Translations under genes and position numbers: made by a program
Origin: Amaranthus tricolor
Taxonomy: Eukaryota > Streptophyta > Magnoliopsida > Caryophyllales > Amaranthaceae
Direction: 5' to 3'
NCBI RefSeq assembly: GCF_026212465.1
Contig: NC_080060.1
Span: 16,670,866 to 16,734,865, forward strand
Length of the DNA: 64,000 bases
Shown: one piece after another, positions 54,070-64,000 of the stretch
How positions within the stretch are numbered: the first letter of the stretch is position 1
How the letters are laid out: the number at the start of each line of letters is the position of its first letter
The notes under the pieces: generated by a model
The model's input: the letters and a program-made list of their open reading frames with translations, nothing else
Told to the model about the DNA's origin: nothing
Databases searched by the model: none

Positions 54070-55489
54070 AATTATCTCGAATCATAAATACTAAAACCAA
54101 ACTGGAAAATAACATATGATGTTTTTAGAGTTTTCCCAAATATAGAATTATCTTAAATATAAATACTAATAAAAGAACTGGAAAATAACACATGGCTTTT
54201 TTTAGAGTTTTCCCAAATATAGAATATAAATACTAATAAAAGAACTGGAAAACAACACATTGCTTTTTTAGAGTATTTCCAAATATAGAAGTATTAATTT
54301 AATAGGACTAAAATTGATTGTGTGCATGGCAATATAATTTATTTTCCTAAAGAATTTAATGTTCAATTAAGTAATTAAGTCTTTAAAATATATTTAACAT
54401 TAACTCTTTATATCTAAATAAGAATCCTAAGGAGATTAATTATTGGGATATTATCAATGGTACCCCTGTACTATAGCAAAATAACAATGGTACCCCAGTT
54501 AATTTCAATGGTACCCCCCAACTATATGCTAATTACAACCGTGACACTATTAATCAATTTTCCGTTAAGTTGCCGTTAAATCTCGAATGACCTAACCATG
54601 GTTGATTTCCCTCTCCTCTTCCTTCTCTCCTTCCATGGCTGCTTCACCTCAATACCATATTGTTTACTATTTCAAGCTCTCGAACAACTCGACCAATATA
54701 AGGAACAGAATCATTTGTATGTTCTAAAGAAAGTCTATTTTCCCCAAATTTAAATTCGAAATGAAGAACCCTAATATGTTTTCCCCAAGTTGATTAATTT
54801 GCTTAAACTTATCAAATTTTACAATTAATCATCATCAAAACACAATTATATGATAATTGAATGTTTTCCTTCCTAATATAGACCTATAATTCGAACTCAA
54901 TTTGGTCGAATTTATTCCCATTTTTTGAATTTTTTTATTTCCGTTCGAATTTTCTAAGAAACAAAAGGGGAGGAAGGTGTTGCTTCAATGGCTGGGCTAC
55001 AGTGGGACGCATTGGTCTTCAGGTGGGCGTGGAGTGGCAAGACTGTCGATAATTGTTGCTAGTAAACAATATGGTATTGAGGTGAAGCAGCCATGGAAGG
55101 AGAGAAGGAAGAGGAGAGGGAAACTAATCATGGTTAGGTCATTTAACGGCAACTTAACGGAAAATTGATTAATAGTGTCACGGTTGTAATTAGCATATAC
55201 TTGGGGGGGTACCATTGAAATTAACTGGGGTACCATTGTTATTTTGCTATAGTACAGGGGTAGCATTGATAATATCCCTTAATTATTTCAAAAAAATATT
55301 TTATGCGTAAGTCAGACATTATTTTTGAAAAATATAATTATTTAAATAATCATCATAATCATGAATATTAATGAAAAGAGTTGGAAAATAGCAAATGACA
55401 ACTTCATAGAGGCTTGCAATATTTTATGAAAATTTTGTTTATGTATATCTATACTAAACTTCGCGCATTACACGAGCTTTTAAACTAGT
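54070..55489 (+). mobile_element. Helitron-like element with a nested foldback
   Basis: Three copies of the shared module near 54085, 54165 and 54230 ('actaataaaagaactggaaa'), then the 'aataggactaaaattgatt' block. After the nested foldback (54445-55278) sequence resumes with a further module near 55365 and ends with an imperfect hairpin 'cgcgcattacacgag' and CTAGT at 55485-55489, a standard Helitron 3' end. The 5' end is approximate. No Rep/helicase genes. Confidence 0.6.
54445..55278. mobile_element. Foldback MITE with exact 9-bp target duplication, 834 bp
   Basis: Target duplication 'ttaattatt' (54436-54444 and 55279-55287). Ends pair as GGGATATTATCAATGGTACC and, reversed, GGGATATTATCAATGCTACC. 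The arms of about 220 bp are nearly identical ('gtactatagcaaaataacaa', 'ccatggctgcttcacctcaa') around a 385-bp centre. The two open frames on the right arm (55168 and 55266 ends) are side-effects of the arms. Confidence 0.92.
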
Positions 55490-56029
55490 ATGGATATAAA
55501 GTTTAAACAGTAGTACACAAATTCTTGTGAGAGACCATTTCTAATTTTGTTGGCCCATTAAATATTTTTTAAATATTATAAGTAGACATTAAGAATAATG
55601 TAAGTTGACATTTAAAATGTTGAAAGTAGGCATTAAAGATACGGTAAGTAAACATTAAGGATAATGTAAATAGACATTAAGAATACGGTAAGTAGGTATT
55701 AATCTTTAATGAGTTGGGCTTAACATACGTCTTTCAAAAAGACAGTCTCTCAAAAGACTAGCTCACAGTAGAAATAGTACACTTGAAAAAGATAAAACAT
55801 CATAAGTGGGTCCAACTAAATCTAATCTTATTTCTTTAACGTGATTCCCTTCAACTGAAGTTGTCAACAGGCCACGTCCAGCGAATGATATAAGTTATGG
55901 TATAACAGAGGCCCACTTTAGGTGCACGTGAATATCGGCCCAAACCGACATTCAACATTGATCCACAATCATGAAAATTGGAAATGATTAAGAAAATTAA
56001 CAACAAAATGAACGAAATAAGATAAGTTT
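55490..56029. other. Intergenic DNA with short degenerate repeats
   Basis: 55577-55705 shows a 'taagtagacattaagaataatg'-like motif repeated about six times at 20-30 bp spacing. No gene seen. Confidence 0.5.
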
Positions 56030-57820
56030 CAACTTATTTCCAAAAATAAGCGTGAAATTCCCAAACCTGTGGTTTGGGGCTGTTCGCAAAACAGGTCAAA
56101 AAAACAAATGTTTGACTTTTTTAACCTGTTCGCAGTTAGTAATTGCGAACAACTAACTCCACAAATACGCACAGCAGCCTTCTTCGTTCTCATTTTCCCT
56201 AATTCTCAAAACCCTATCTTTTACTACTTGACTTTCTCCTTACAAAACCAATATTAGACTAGCTTCAATCCATCGATTCATGCATTTCTCTTTCAATTTG
56301 GCACTTCAAAATTAGTCTGGGATACTCTAGCTTGCACAAAGGTAATCTTTTATGCGTTTTTTTTAGTATATGTATTATTTTTAGGGTTTTGATGAAGTTT
56401 GGTTATTTTCTTAAATGTAAGTTACTAGTTCTTAAATCAACACTCTTATTAATCATCTATAACTATTCATGGTAATGTTTAATTGTTTTCATAGCTTTAT
56501 GTTGTTTTTTTTGAAGTATTGTTGTTGATGAGCATATTGAATTACTTGAATTTGATGTACATTATATATTATTAGAAATGTTGATGTTGGTATTAGAAAT
56601 ATCATTCATGAACTTATTAATTGATTTATTATTTGAATTTTATGAGCATTATATATGTATTAACTTAGTTACATTATGGACTTTATTAATTTGTAGACCA
56701 AAAAGATTATAATCAAATGAATATAATGTACTTGTATGGGCATGAAGTTGATGATGAGGTTGATTTTGTTTGTATTCATGTAGAAATGACATCATTTCAC
56801 GTCACTATAGTATGTTTTTGGAATGGTTGTATTCGAGAATGTAGTGGCAAAGTTCATTATGTTGGAAGAAAACGTAGGTTGTTAGCATGCAACTCGAACA
56901 TGGATTTGAATCAGTTTAAACATTTTATATGTTCTAAGATTGGATTGGACCCCACTAGAAGTACCGTAAATATAAGCTTTAAATATGACATGAGTGGAGA
57001 ATTGCTAGCCTTTCCTATTGAGGATGATAAGGCTATAGATGCTATGTGGGAGCATTCAAAGTCCACCCAAATTCCCTCTTTGGAGTTATACGTAGAAGAA
57101 GTACCCTTAGGGAATGTAGATGCTTCTAATCCTACCCCTACCCCTATGCCTATATCAACTCAGGAAACTGTAAATCCTTTCGTTCTTTCTACGTCTTTTA
57201 CTTTTTCTCAACCCCCTACGAATCAAGTTCCAATTGATTCAATGGTTAATTAAGGAGAAAGTGATGAGATGGGACCTTGGGATGATGGAAATGAGAGTAA
57301 TGAGCTCATTGAAGATCCTTTTGAGGATAATGTGGATGTCGATGAGGATGCGCTAGCAAATGACATGACCTTAGGCAACGTTCCTACAATCATTCCTCCT
57401 ACACCTTATGCCCTATGTCCACCACTAGACGAGTATGAGGAGAACAACTCGTAGAGGACTTGGGCTTATGATACCACTTACACCGAAGAAGGGGAGTTGG
57501 AGAAGGGTATGATGTTTGATAGTAAGGAAGCGTTATTGAAAGCTATCAGAGTGTATCATATTCGTATAAATGTGGAGTATACAACGGAGACCTCAAACCA
57601 AATTGTCCTTACCTTGAAGTGTAAGCGGGGCTGTTCAAGGAGACTTAGGGCTACGCTCGATTCATATTTATCTTCATGGCGTATTGTTTCGTATAAGGGT
57701 AAGCATAGGTCTTGTATTTTGGGTAATGACACTGTTTCGGCTGGACACATTCACTTGACATCTTCTTTCATTAACAATGTCATTAGAAATTGTGTTGCTA
57801 AAGACCCATCCATTAAGGTA
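56030..57820 (+). mobile_element. MULE (MuDR-type) 5' part, cut by a CACTA insertion
   Basis: An upstream non-coding region (about 56030-56340, 'gaaattcccaaacctgtgg') leads to a leader intron with GT at 56342 and AG at 56695-56696, then the transposase coding region from 56717. The MULE is lost at 57820, where a CACTA terminus begins. Its exact 5' terminal repeat was not fixed. Confidence 0.65.
56717..57820 (+). pseudogene. MuDR-family transposase, N-terminal part
   Basis: One frame throughout, with in-frame stops at 57251-57253 (TAA) and 57452-57454 (TAG). The first part (to about residue 135) has a PB1-like N-terminal region ('LNQFKHFICSKIGLDP', 'VNISFKY', 'DDKAIDAMWEH'). An acidic linker follows. 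From about 57497, 'GMMFDSKEALLKAIRVYHIR', 'KRGCSRRLRATL' and 'WRIVSYKGKHRSC' form the MuDR DNA-binding/transposase N-terminal domain (PF03108 type, CX3-4C...H-x-C). The catalytic DDE and SWIM regions would follow but are displaced by the CACTA element. Confidence 0.82.
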
Positions 57821-57835
57821 CACTAGTGGAAAAAA

Positions 57836-58110
57836 ACGTATTTGTTGCTTATCATTTGCTGCGGTTTTTGTATATAAGCAGCAATAAATAGGAATAAGAT
57901 TAAGAAAAAAAAACCAATAATTGCTGCAGTTTTAGCCCTTGACCGCAGCAAATACTCAGTAGCACACTCAAATGCTGCGGTTGGTGTTGTGCCCGAAGCA
58001 AATAATACACGTAAATGCTGCGGTTGGTGGTGTGCCCACAGTAAATAGTCCATGAAGAATGTTAACTACTGCAGTTCTTGCTTTGACCGCAACAATTAAG
58101 TGTATTAAAA
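57836..58110. repeat. CACTA subterminal repeats (about five units)
   Basis: Units of the form 'tgctgcggtt...ccgcagca' with mirrored arms at about 57848-57887, 57919-57952, 57970-58002, 58015-58047 and 58065-58098. This is the binding-site array usual for CACTA elements. Confidence 0.8.
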
Positions 58111-59011
58111 TGGCGCCTTTTAAATTATAACGTTTATATTTTCATGAGAAACCCTTCGATTTCATTATACTGCACGCACAAACAAACATATACAGTACAA
58201 CGCTTTTCTTCTCCTTCGTTCTAGACTTCAAACTTCAAAGTTCTATACTGTTCTTGTTCATCATCAAACTTCAAACTTCGAATTTTCATCAAACTTCAAA
58301 GTTCTATACTGTTCTTGTTCATCATCAAACTTTAAACTTCAAATTTCAAAGTTCTATACTGTTCTATACAGTACAACGCATTTTTGGTGTTGTTCATCTG
58401 CAAAACTCACGAACTAAGGTATTATTTTCTCTTTTTAATTTCAATACATAAGAAAAACCTTTAAAATGTGGTTTATTTGTTAAATTACTGCATACAATTA
58501 TAGGGTATTATTATATTTCTCTTTTTAATGTGGTTTGCAAGTTCAATAGTACGACAATTAGTGCTAATTTTTTTTTCTTTGTAGATTATTACATAACCCA
58601 CGAAATCAAGGTAATTTCTATTTGTTTTGTAAATTTTCAAGTTTATATTTTTATTGTTTCACTTGTAATTTAGTAATTTAGTTAAAAATGTGGTTTGTTA
58701 ATTAATTATTTGCATATTTAGTAATTATTTGTGAATGTGGTTTGTGAGGTTAGTTAATTATTTGCATATTTTGTTAAAAATATGGTTTGTTGTTATACTT
58801 GTGTTTAATTATTAGAATTATAATACTTATATTTCTAACGTTAAATGATTTAATTTTATTATTTATATTTTGAATGTTATATTAAGGTTATACAATGTTA
58901 ATTATTCAAAGTATATATTTTTAGGATTAAATATGTTTGTTATAAATAAGTATATATGTTTAAAAGTTGTGTATTAATTTTATTTTGAATTAATTAATCA
59001 CACTAATTAGG

Positions 59012-61809
59012 ATGACAAAAGATCGTTCTTGGATGTATGAAAGCATTGAATCGTTGGAATTTATTGATGGCGTATTAGAATTTTGTAGTAATGCGGTTGA
59101 ACATCAAGTTAGGATGGGGGGAGTTGGTTTTTATTGCCCATGTGTCAGTTGTGGCAATGTATCAAAGGTAGATAGTGTTGATATCGTTAGGGAGCACATA
59201 CTTCGACATGGGTTTAGGCCTCAATATCATGTTTGAGTTTGGCATGGTAAGGAGGGAGTTTACAAAGAGAAAAGTGTTGTTGAGGACATCAATAATGTGG
59301 CCGATGTCAACGAGGATGTAGTAGATCATGTTGATGGGTATGAGACAGATGAAGAGAATGTCAATGAGGATGTGGATCGTGTTGATGAGATGATGGAGGG
59401 TGTCGAGGATGAGTAAGGAAAACGTCCTCGTGTTTTTGACTTGTTGACAGAGGCTTCTCAAAAGCCTTTGTACCCTGGATGTACAAAGTTCACCAAACTA
59501 ACACCAGGGTTGACAATTTTCAACATTAAGTCAAAGTTCAATTGGAGTGACGCTAGTTTCACAATGTTATTAGAAGCGTTAGGTGAGATGCTTCCTGAGG
59601 GAAATAAACTTCCAAAGTCGACATATTATGCCAAAAAGCTCATGTGTCCTTTCGGCTTAGAGTACTAGAAGATTCATGCATGTCCGAATGATTGTGTGTT
59701 GTATCGGAATGAAAACGAGAACTTAGAAGAGTGTTCTAGGTGTGGGTTATCGCGCTAGAAGCGTAAAGGGGCTCGGGATGCTAAAGGGCCCCCGGCTAAG
59801 GTATTGTGGTATCTTCCAATAATACCTAGATTCAAGCGCTTGTTTTCTACAAAGAAAGATGCGTTAAATTTGAGGTGGCATGCAGATAGGGTGAAGAAAG
59901 GTATCTTGCTCACACATCGATTTGATTCTCCGGAGTGGAAGAGTATTGATAGGTTGCATAAGACTTTTGGGGATGAGGTTCGTAATTTAAGGCTTGGACT
60001 ATGTACGGATGGAATGAACCCATTCGACAATCTTAGTTCTTATCTCGGGTCCTAAACAACCTGGTAATGACATAGATGTATATCTTGCACCTCTCGTTGA
60101 GGATTTGAGAAAGATGTGGGATGAAGGCGTTTCAGTGTTTGATGCTTATGCTAATGAGGAGTTCACCTTGCGTGCAATGCTTTTATGCCACCGTTAATGA
60201 TTTTTCGGCATATGGCAACTTATCGGGGTATAAGAACAAAGGGATGAAAGCATGCCCAATAGGGATGCAGGCGGGGCGGGTCTAATAGGAGAACCGCCCC
60301 ATCCCTGCCCCATCGGGGAGGGGATGGGTCCCGGTTTGATGGGTCATGGGGCGGGTACGGGTATAAAATTCATACCCACCGCGGGGATAGGGATGAGGAT
60401 GGGTTTTAGGTGATACCCGCTCCATCCCCGCCCTACCCTGCCCCATACCCGCCCCGCCTCAAGATACCCGCCTCAAAATATTTTTAAGTCTTTTGCTAGT
60501 TTTCGTTTTCTTTCCCGTTTTGTAAATGCGATATCTTCTTCGTTTGGACTCGCATTTGTCTTCATAAAAATAGTTAAAAGAGTTCAAAGTTGTTAATGAT
60601 GAGTCGATTGGTATTTAACTAGTTATTGATATTTATGTAATAATGTTATTAGTTTTATAAAATGATTGAATATAAATATGTGGCACAAATGGGTATTAAG
60701 CGCGAATTTGACAGGTGGTGGGGCGGGTAAAATGGGTATTACACGGGGATGGATACCTAGATGGGTGGTAGGGCAGGGATGGTTTTAGATACAAACCCAT
60801 TGGGGCGAGGACGGGGAAAAAAAATTATACCCGCCGCGGGGATGGGGATGGGGATTGCATTAACAGATGGGGATGGGGATGGTAATTCCAATACCCGCCC
60901 CGCCCCGCCCCGTTTGCATCCCTAATGCCCAATTTGTATCGATGACATGGAATCCACGTGGATTCCTAAGTGCAAACACGTATTCATGCACCATCGAAAG
61001 TTCCTCCCACGAGACCACCAATATCGTAAGAAGAAGAAGTTGTTCAACGGGGAGGTTGAGGACCGTGTAGCTCGTCGACCGTTGACCGGTTATGAGGTTT
61101 ATGAACAGGTTAAGGGAGTTGAGATTGTATTTGGTAAAGAAGTTGTAATTGGTTTCCTAATTGAGTAACATGCGAAGAACTCAAGGGTGTATCCGAAATT
61201 GTTAAGTGGTTAGCTTTTAGTCCGCGTGATGATGTCAACAAATATGAGGGTTACGATGTCAATGGCTTCACATTTTGGACTGAGGGTCAAGACAAGAAGT
61301 CATCTTATCTACAGAATAGTGGAGTTTCTATTTTGGCGTCATCTACATTTTACGCGAGTGTGAAGGATCAAGCGTCGGTTGACGCTAAAGTGGTATACTA
61401 CGGGCGGGTACATGAAATATGGGAGCTTGACTACTCTACTTTCAATATTGGTCTTTTCAAATGTAAGTGGGTAGATAATAATCAACGATGCATAAAAAAT
61501 GACGACCCTTGTGGATTCACTCTTGTAGACTTAGCTCGTTTGCGTGATAGTGAGGAGCCATTCATACTAGCCACACAAGCCAAGCAAGTATTCTACATAG
61601 TAGACCCGTCTGATAAAAAATGGTCTATTGTTGTACCGGGAAAAAGAAGCATCCTTGGTATAGGTGATGTTGAGGATGAGGAAGAATATGAAGCTTTTGA
61701 AGACTCCCCTCCCTTTATCAATCCAAAATCAGTGGATCAAGATGATGTAGATTATGTAGATGTTGGTTATATGCGTGTAGGTCACACAGAAGAAATACAT
61801 TTAAATTAA
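59012..61809 (+). pseudogene. CACTA tnp2-type transposase, broken and internally deleted
   Basis: N-terminal transposase-associated domain: 'DRSWMY', 'FIDGVLEFCSNA', 'GVGFYCPCVSCGN', 'REHILRHGFRPQY'. An acidic linker follows, then the tnp2 domain: 'PLYPGCTKFTKL', 'TMLLEALGEMLPEGNKLPKS', 'YLPIIPRFKRLFS', 'RWHADRVKKGILLTHRFD', 'LGLCTDGMNPF', 'GYKNKGMKACPI'; after a hAT-type MITE (60260-60924) it resumes with 'CIDDMESTWIPKCKHVFMHH'. At about 61168 it jumps to the C-terminal DUF4216 wording ('VVYYGRVHEIWELDYS', 'LFKCKWVD', 'FILATQAKQVFYIVDP'), so the rest of the catalytic core is deleted. In-frame stops lie at 59234, 59414, 59666 and 59756, with frameshifts near 60045 and 60190. Confidence 0.88.
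60260..60924. mobile_element. hAT-type MITE inserted in tnp2, 665 bp
   Basis: Exact 8-bp target duplication 'atgcccaa' (60252-60259 and 60925-60932). Terminal repeats TAGGGATGCAGGCGGGGCGG on the left and reversed TAGGGATGCAAACGGGGCGG on the right. The ends are rich in 'ggggatgggg' and 'cccgcccc'. No coding capacity. An 8-bp duplication is the hAT hallmark. Removing it with one copy of the duplication leaves the tnp2 reading frame intact across the site. Confidence 0.93.
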
Positions 61810-62012
61810 GTGATTCACAAGGTATGAATTTAAAGCTTTTTAAAGTTTTTTTTGGCACTTGATTTGTTTTGCATGAAACTTTGCACAGAACACTATTTGT
61901 TATATATTATTGTGTTGAACGTATTAGAATTGTATTATAGTCATATTCTTAATATTACTTAGCTTATGTTCTAATATATTTTTATTCATACTCTTTCAGG
62001 TACTGATATACA

Positions 62013-64000
62013 ATGCATCTATTCAGAGACGAAATTGTCCCCGAGATTGAGACCTCGGATAATGAGCATCGTAGTTACGACAGTGAAGAGGACCAAATTG
62101 TGAGATACGAGCGTATGGCTGAAGACGCTCCACCAATTGACAATGATTTTGAGACTGAAGACGCCCCACCAATGAATGCTCCCACTACCAGTAAGAAAAG
62201 AAAAGGGCGAGGTCCTACGAAAAATCTCAAAGTCACAGAACCCATGCATTTGGAATAAAATGCATTGGGTTAACCCTGCGGATAATGGCGTAGGCAATAT
62301 GGAAAACAAGTGGGCCTATGTATCCGCAAGATTTCCATATTGCTTGCATGGAACGAGGTTCCAGAGGGTTTGAAGAACTCTCTATGGAATGATACTGTTG
62401 TAAGCAACTTTACCATTTTTACTCATTTAGTTTTATTTTAAAAGTAATTTAATCGACAGTAATAAATATAAATTTTTTTGTAGAATCTTTTCCACATCGA
62501 GAGCGATGAGGACAAGAAGAATGTGTTTCTTTCAGTTGTTGCTGAAAGATTCAGAGATTTCAAATCCAAGCTAGTAACTGGCTGGATTACGAAGAGGCGT
62601 GCCCGTACGACCAAAAAGGTCAAAACGGGAAACGAAGGTGGAGAGCAAGCACCTTCAAAGATGCCCTATAAAATATGGGGTCACATATCGAAGAGGGATT
62701 GGGAGGCCTTTTTTGCCAAAAGAACAACTCCCATAGAAGTTGTAAGTATTTCATATTATATTATAGTTTTTGATTTGAATTTACTTCTTTTGATTCAGTC
62801 ATTAAACTAATACATGACATTTCATTTCTATTGATTAATTAGGAAAAGCGCGGTAAAGCTTCTGATTCTGCAAGCAAAAGGAAGTTTTACCATCGCTTGG
62901 GCTAGAAAACGTACGATGAGGTCCGAAAGAATGGGTGGATGCGGGTTTATACCCCAATCAAAGTTCATCTACGCCCTCATCTACGACTACCTCCGCATCC
63001 GTGAATACTCCTGCTGGAGATCGGGTGCGTGATTGGTATTGTGGGCTTCATTCCCGAGATGCAAGTGGTAAATTTACCATTAATGATCCGGGAATGAAGA
63101 AGGTTGTTGATGCTGTGGTGAGTTTTGAAATTATTAAGTATATTCTTGATTTGTTTTGTATTCTTTGGCTTTGATTTACTTATACTAATTGCTATATATG
63201 TCACTTTTTATTTGAACAGATGGGCTGGAAGGAAAAAGAAGCTACGGGGGAGTTCACCCCAAGAGGCAATGTTGACGCATTGCATATGGTCTTAGGGAAA
63301 GACCACAGTGGGCAGGTAGACGGAAAAGGAGGCGTCCGCATGGGGTTACAGAAGGCATTCGGCAAAGAGTGTGTTGCTACTCAATCTTGAACGACGCTGC
63401 GGGATGAAGTAGCAACCCTCTGAGCAAAGATCACGAAGGACGTTCTCGCCAAACTGGCTGTCGTGTTGCAGAAGATGGGAGCACCCGTTGTTGACTTGGC
63501 AAGCCTGATAGTTGAGGATCAGGAAAGTCAGCATGGGGATCTTAATGCTTTGGTCGAGACAACACCCGAGCTCATTACCCCCGTAGCACCTCTGCCCATT
63601 ACTTTCCCTGAAGGGGAAAACCCTACACCGGAGACCATAAACTCCGTTGCTCAAAATCCGGAGCCACTGCTACAGGTACATAGTTTTTAAATATATAAGC
63701 ACTTATTAATTTAAATTGCAGTGCGTTTTAATATTTTATTATGATGCTTATTATACTAAACGACACAATTTTCAGGAAGCGACTCCTTGTTCTCTTTTGC
63801 TGCCTCAGTTAGGTGTTGCTAGTGATGGCGACTTAACTGAGGTTGCATATGGTGTGGCCCAGCCAACCAAAGAGGGCCAAACAGTGCATTCGATGCCTGT
63901 TACAAGTGGCCACATCAGTATGACCGTGGAAGCTATTGTAAAGGGGTTTGAAGATTTCTCACTCCCGGTTCCAATGCTAGAATGGAGCCTTGAGAAACTA
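62013..64000 (+). pseudogene. CACTA second protein (Transposase_24 / En-Spm type), 3' end outside window
   Basis: Exons by splice sites and content: 62013-62399, 62484-62741, 62843-63117, 63220-63675 and 63776 onwards, with GT...AG introns between. Wording: acidic start 'PEIETSDNE', then 'KRKGRGPTKNLKVTEP', 'WNEVPEGLKNSLWNDTV', 'DKKNVFLSVVAERFRDFKS', 'PYKIWGHISKRDWEAFFAKR', 'YDEVRKNGW' (after a frameshift) and 'VDALHMVLGKDHSGQVDGK', 'GLQKAFGKE'. These fit the Transposase_24 family found as the second gene of plant CACTA elements. In-frame stops (three in 62255-62291, one near 62905, two in 63388-63423) show it is dead. Confidence 0.78.

Larger units (their letters stand above)
57821..64000 (+). 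mobile_element. CACTA (En/Spm) transposon, runs off the window
   Basis: Starts with the terminal motif CACTAGTGGAAAAA at 57821, in the MULE coding frame. Subterminal repeats with 'tgctgcggt'/'accgcagca' arms (57836-58110) follow. After leader introns come a tnp2-type transposase (59012-61809) and a second, Transposase_24-type gene (62013 to the window end). Both genes have stops and frameshifts. The 3' terminus and the 3-bp target duplication lie outside the window. Confidence 0.88.

Noticed and set aside
54977..55266. Two opposing open frames that look like short proteins
   Set aside because: They lie in the foldback arm and mirror the other arm; they have no family features.

Overview
This is a 64 kb stretch of nuclear DNA from a flowering plant, almost certainly a eudicot. 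The evidence is plant-specific repeats (a Cassandra TRIM carrying a 5S rRNA-like stretch, Stowaway MITEs, Copia and Gypsy retrotransposons, a plant LINE, CACTA, MULE, Helitron-like and mariner-like elements) and remnants of two plant gene families (a clade A-like PP2C and a class C GH9 endoglucanase). The background is very AT-rich. I cannot name the species. I see no intact host gene and no RNA gene that looks functional. Nearly all recognisable coding sequence is broken transposon protein.

Layout. 0.3-9.6 kb: an LTR-like remnant, then AT-rich DNA with an array of Helitron-like modules, a hairpin MITE and a broken SANT/Myb-like gene. 9.6-13 kb: a Cassandra TRIM, a Copia 5' end, an internally deleted mariner-like element and a Stowaway MITE. 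13.9-17.7 kb: two foldback elements, a MITE and a reverse-strand Helitron-like element with 190-bp tandem repeats. 18.5-27.7 kb: one LINE insertion bounded by a 15-bp target duplication, split by a Gypsy element whose pol frame runs on into its 3' LTR. 28.1-28.4 kb: a large TA-rich microsatellite. 30.2-32.9 kb: a degenerate PP2C. 33.1-38.5 kb: a Tork/Tnt1-like Copia with a 5-bp target duplication and a 31-bp tandem expansion in only one LTR. 39.2-39.9 kb: a Copia fragment. 40.5-41.9 kb: the 3' exons of a GH9 endoglucanase with a CBM49 domain (minus strand). 42.5-46.6 kb: two further Copia remnants. 47.4-50 kb: a MITE and a direct duplication, one copy of which is split by a foldback element. 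50-52.1 kb: the 5' end of a Gypsy element. 54-55.5 kb: a Helitron-like element holding a foldback. 56-64 kb: a MULE interrupted by a CACTA element, which is itself interrupted by a hAT-type MITE.

The elements do not work together as a pathway. What they record is an order of insertion: LINE before Gypsy, MULE before CACTA before hAT MITE, Helitron-like before foldback, and local duplication before foldback. Three foldback elements have TIRs that begin GGGAAATTT or GGGATATT and exact 9-bp target duplications, as expected of Mutator-type MITEs. I found no convincing new biological system. The most interesting points are the Gypsy pol frame that continues into the 3' LTR, the exact 93-bp (3 x 31) length difference between two LTRs of one Copia element, the family of 9-bp-TSD foldbacks, and the clean nested insertions at 57.8 and 60.3 kb.
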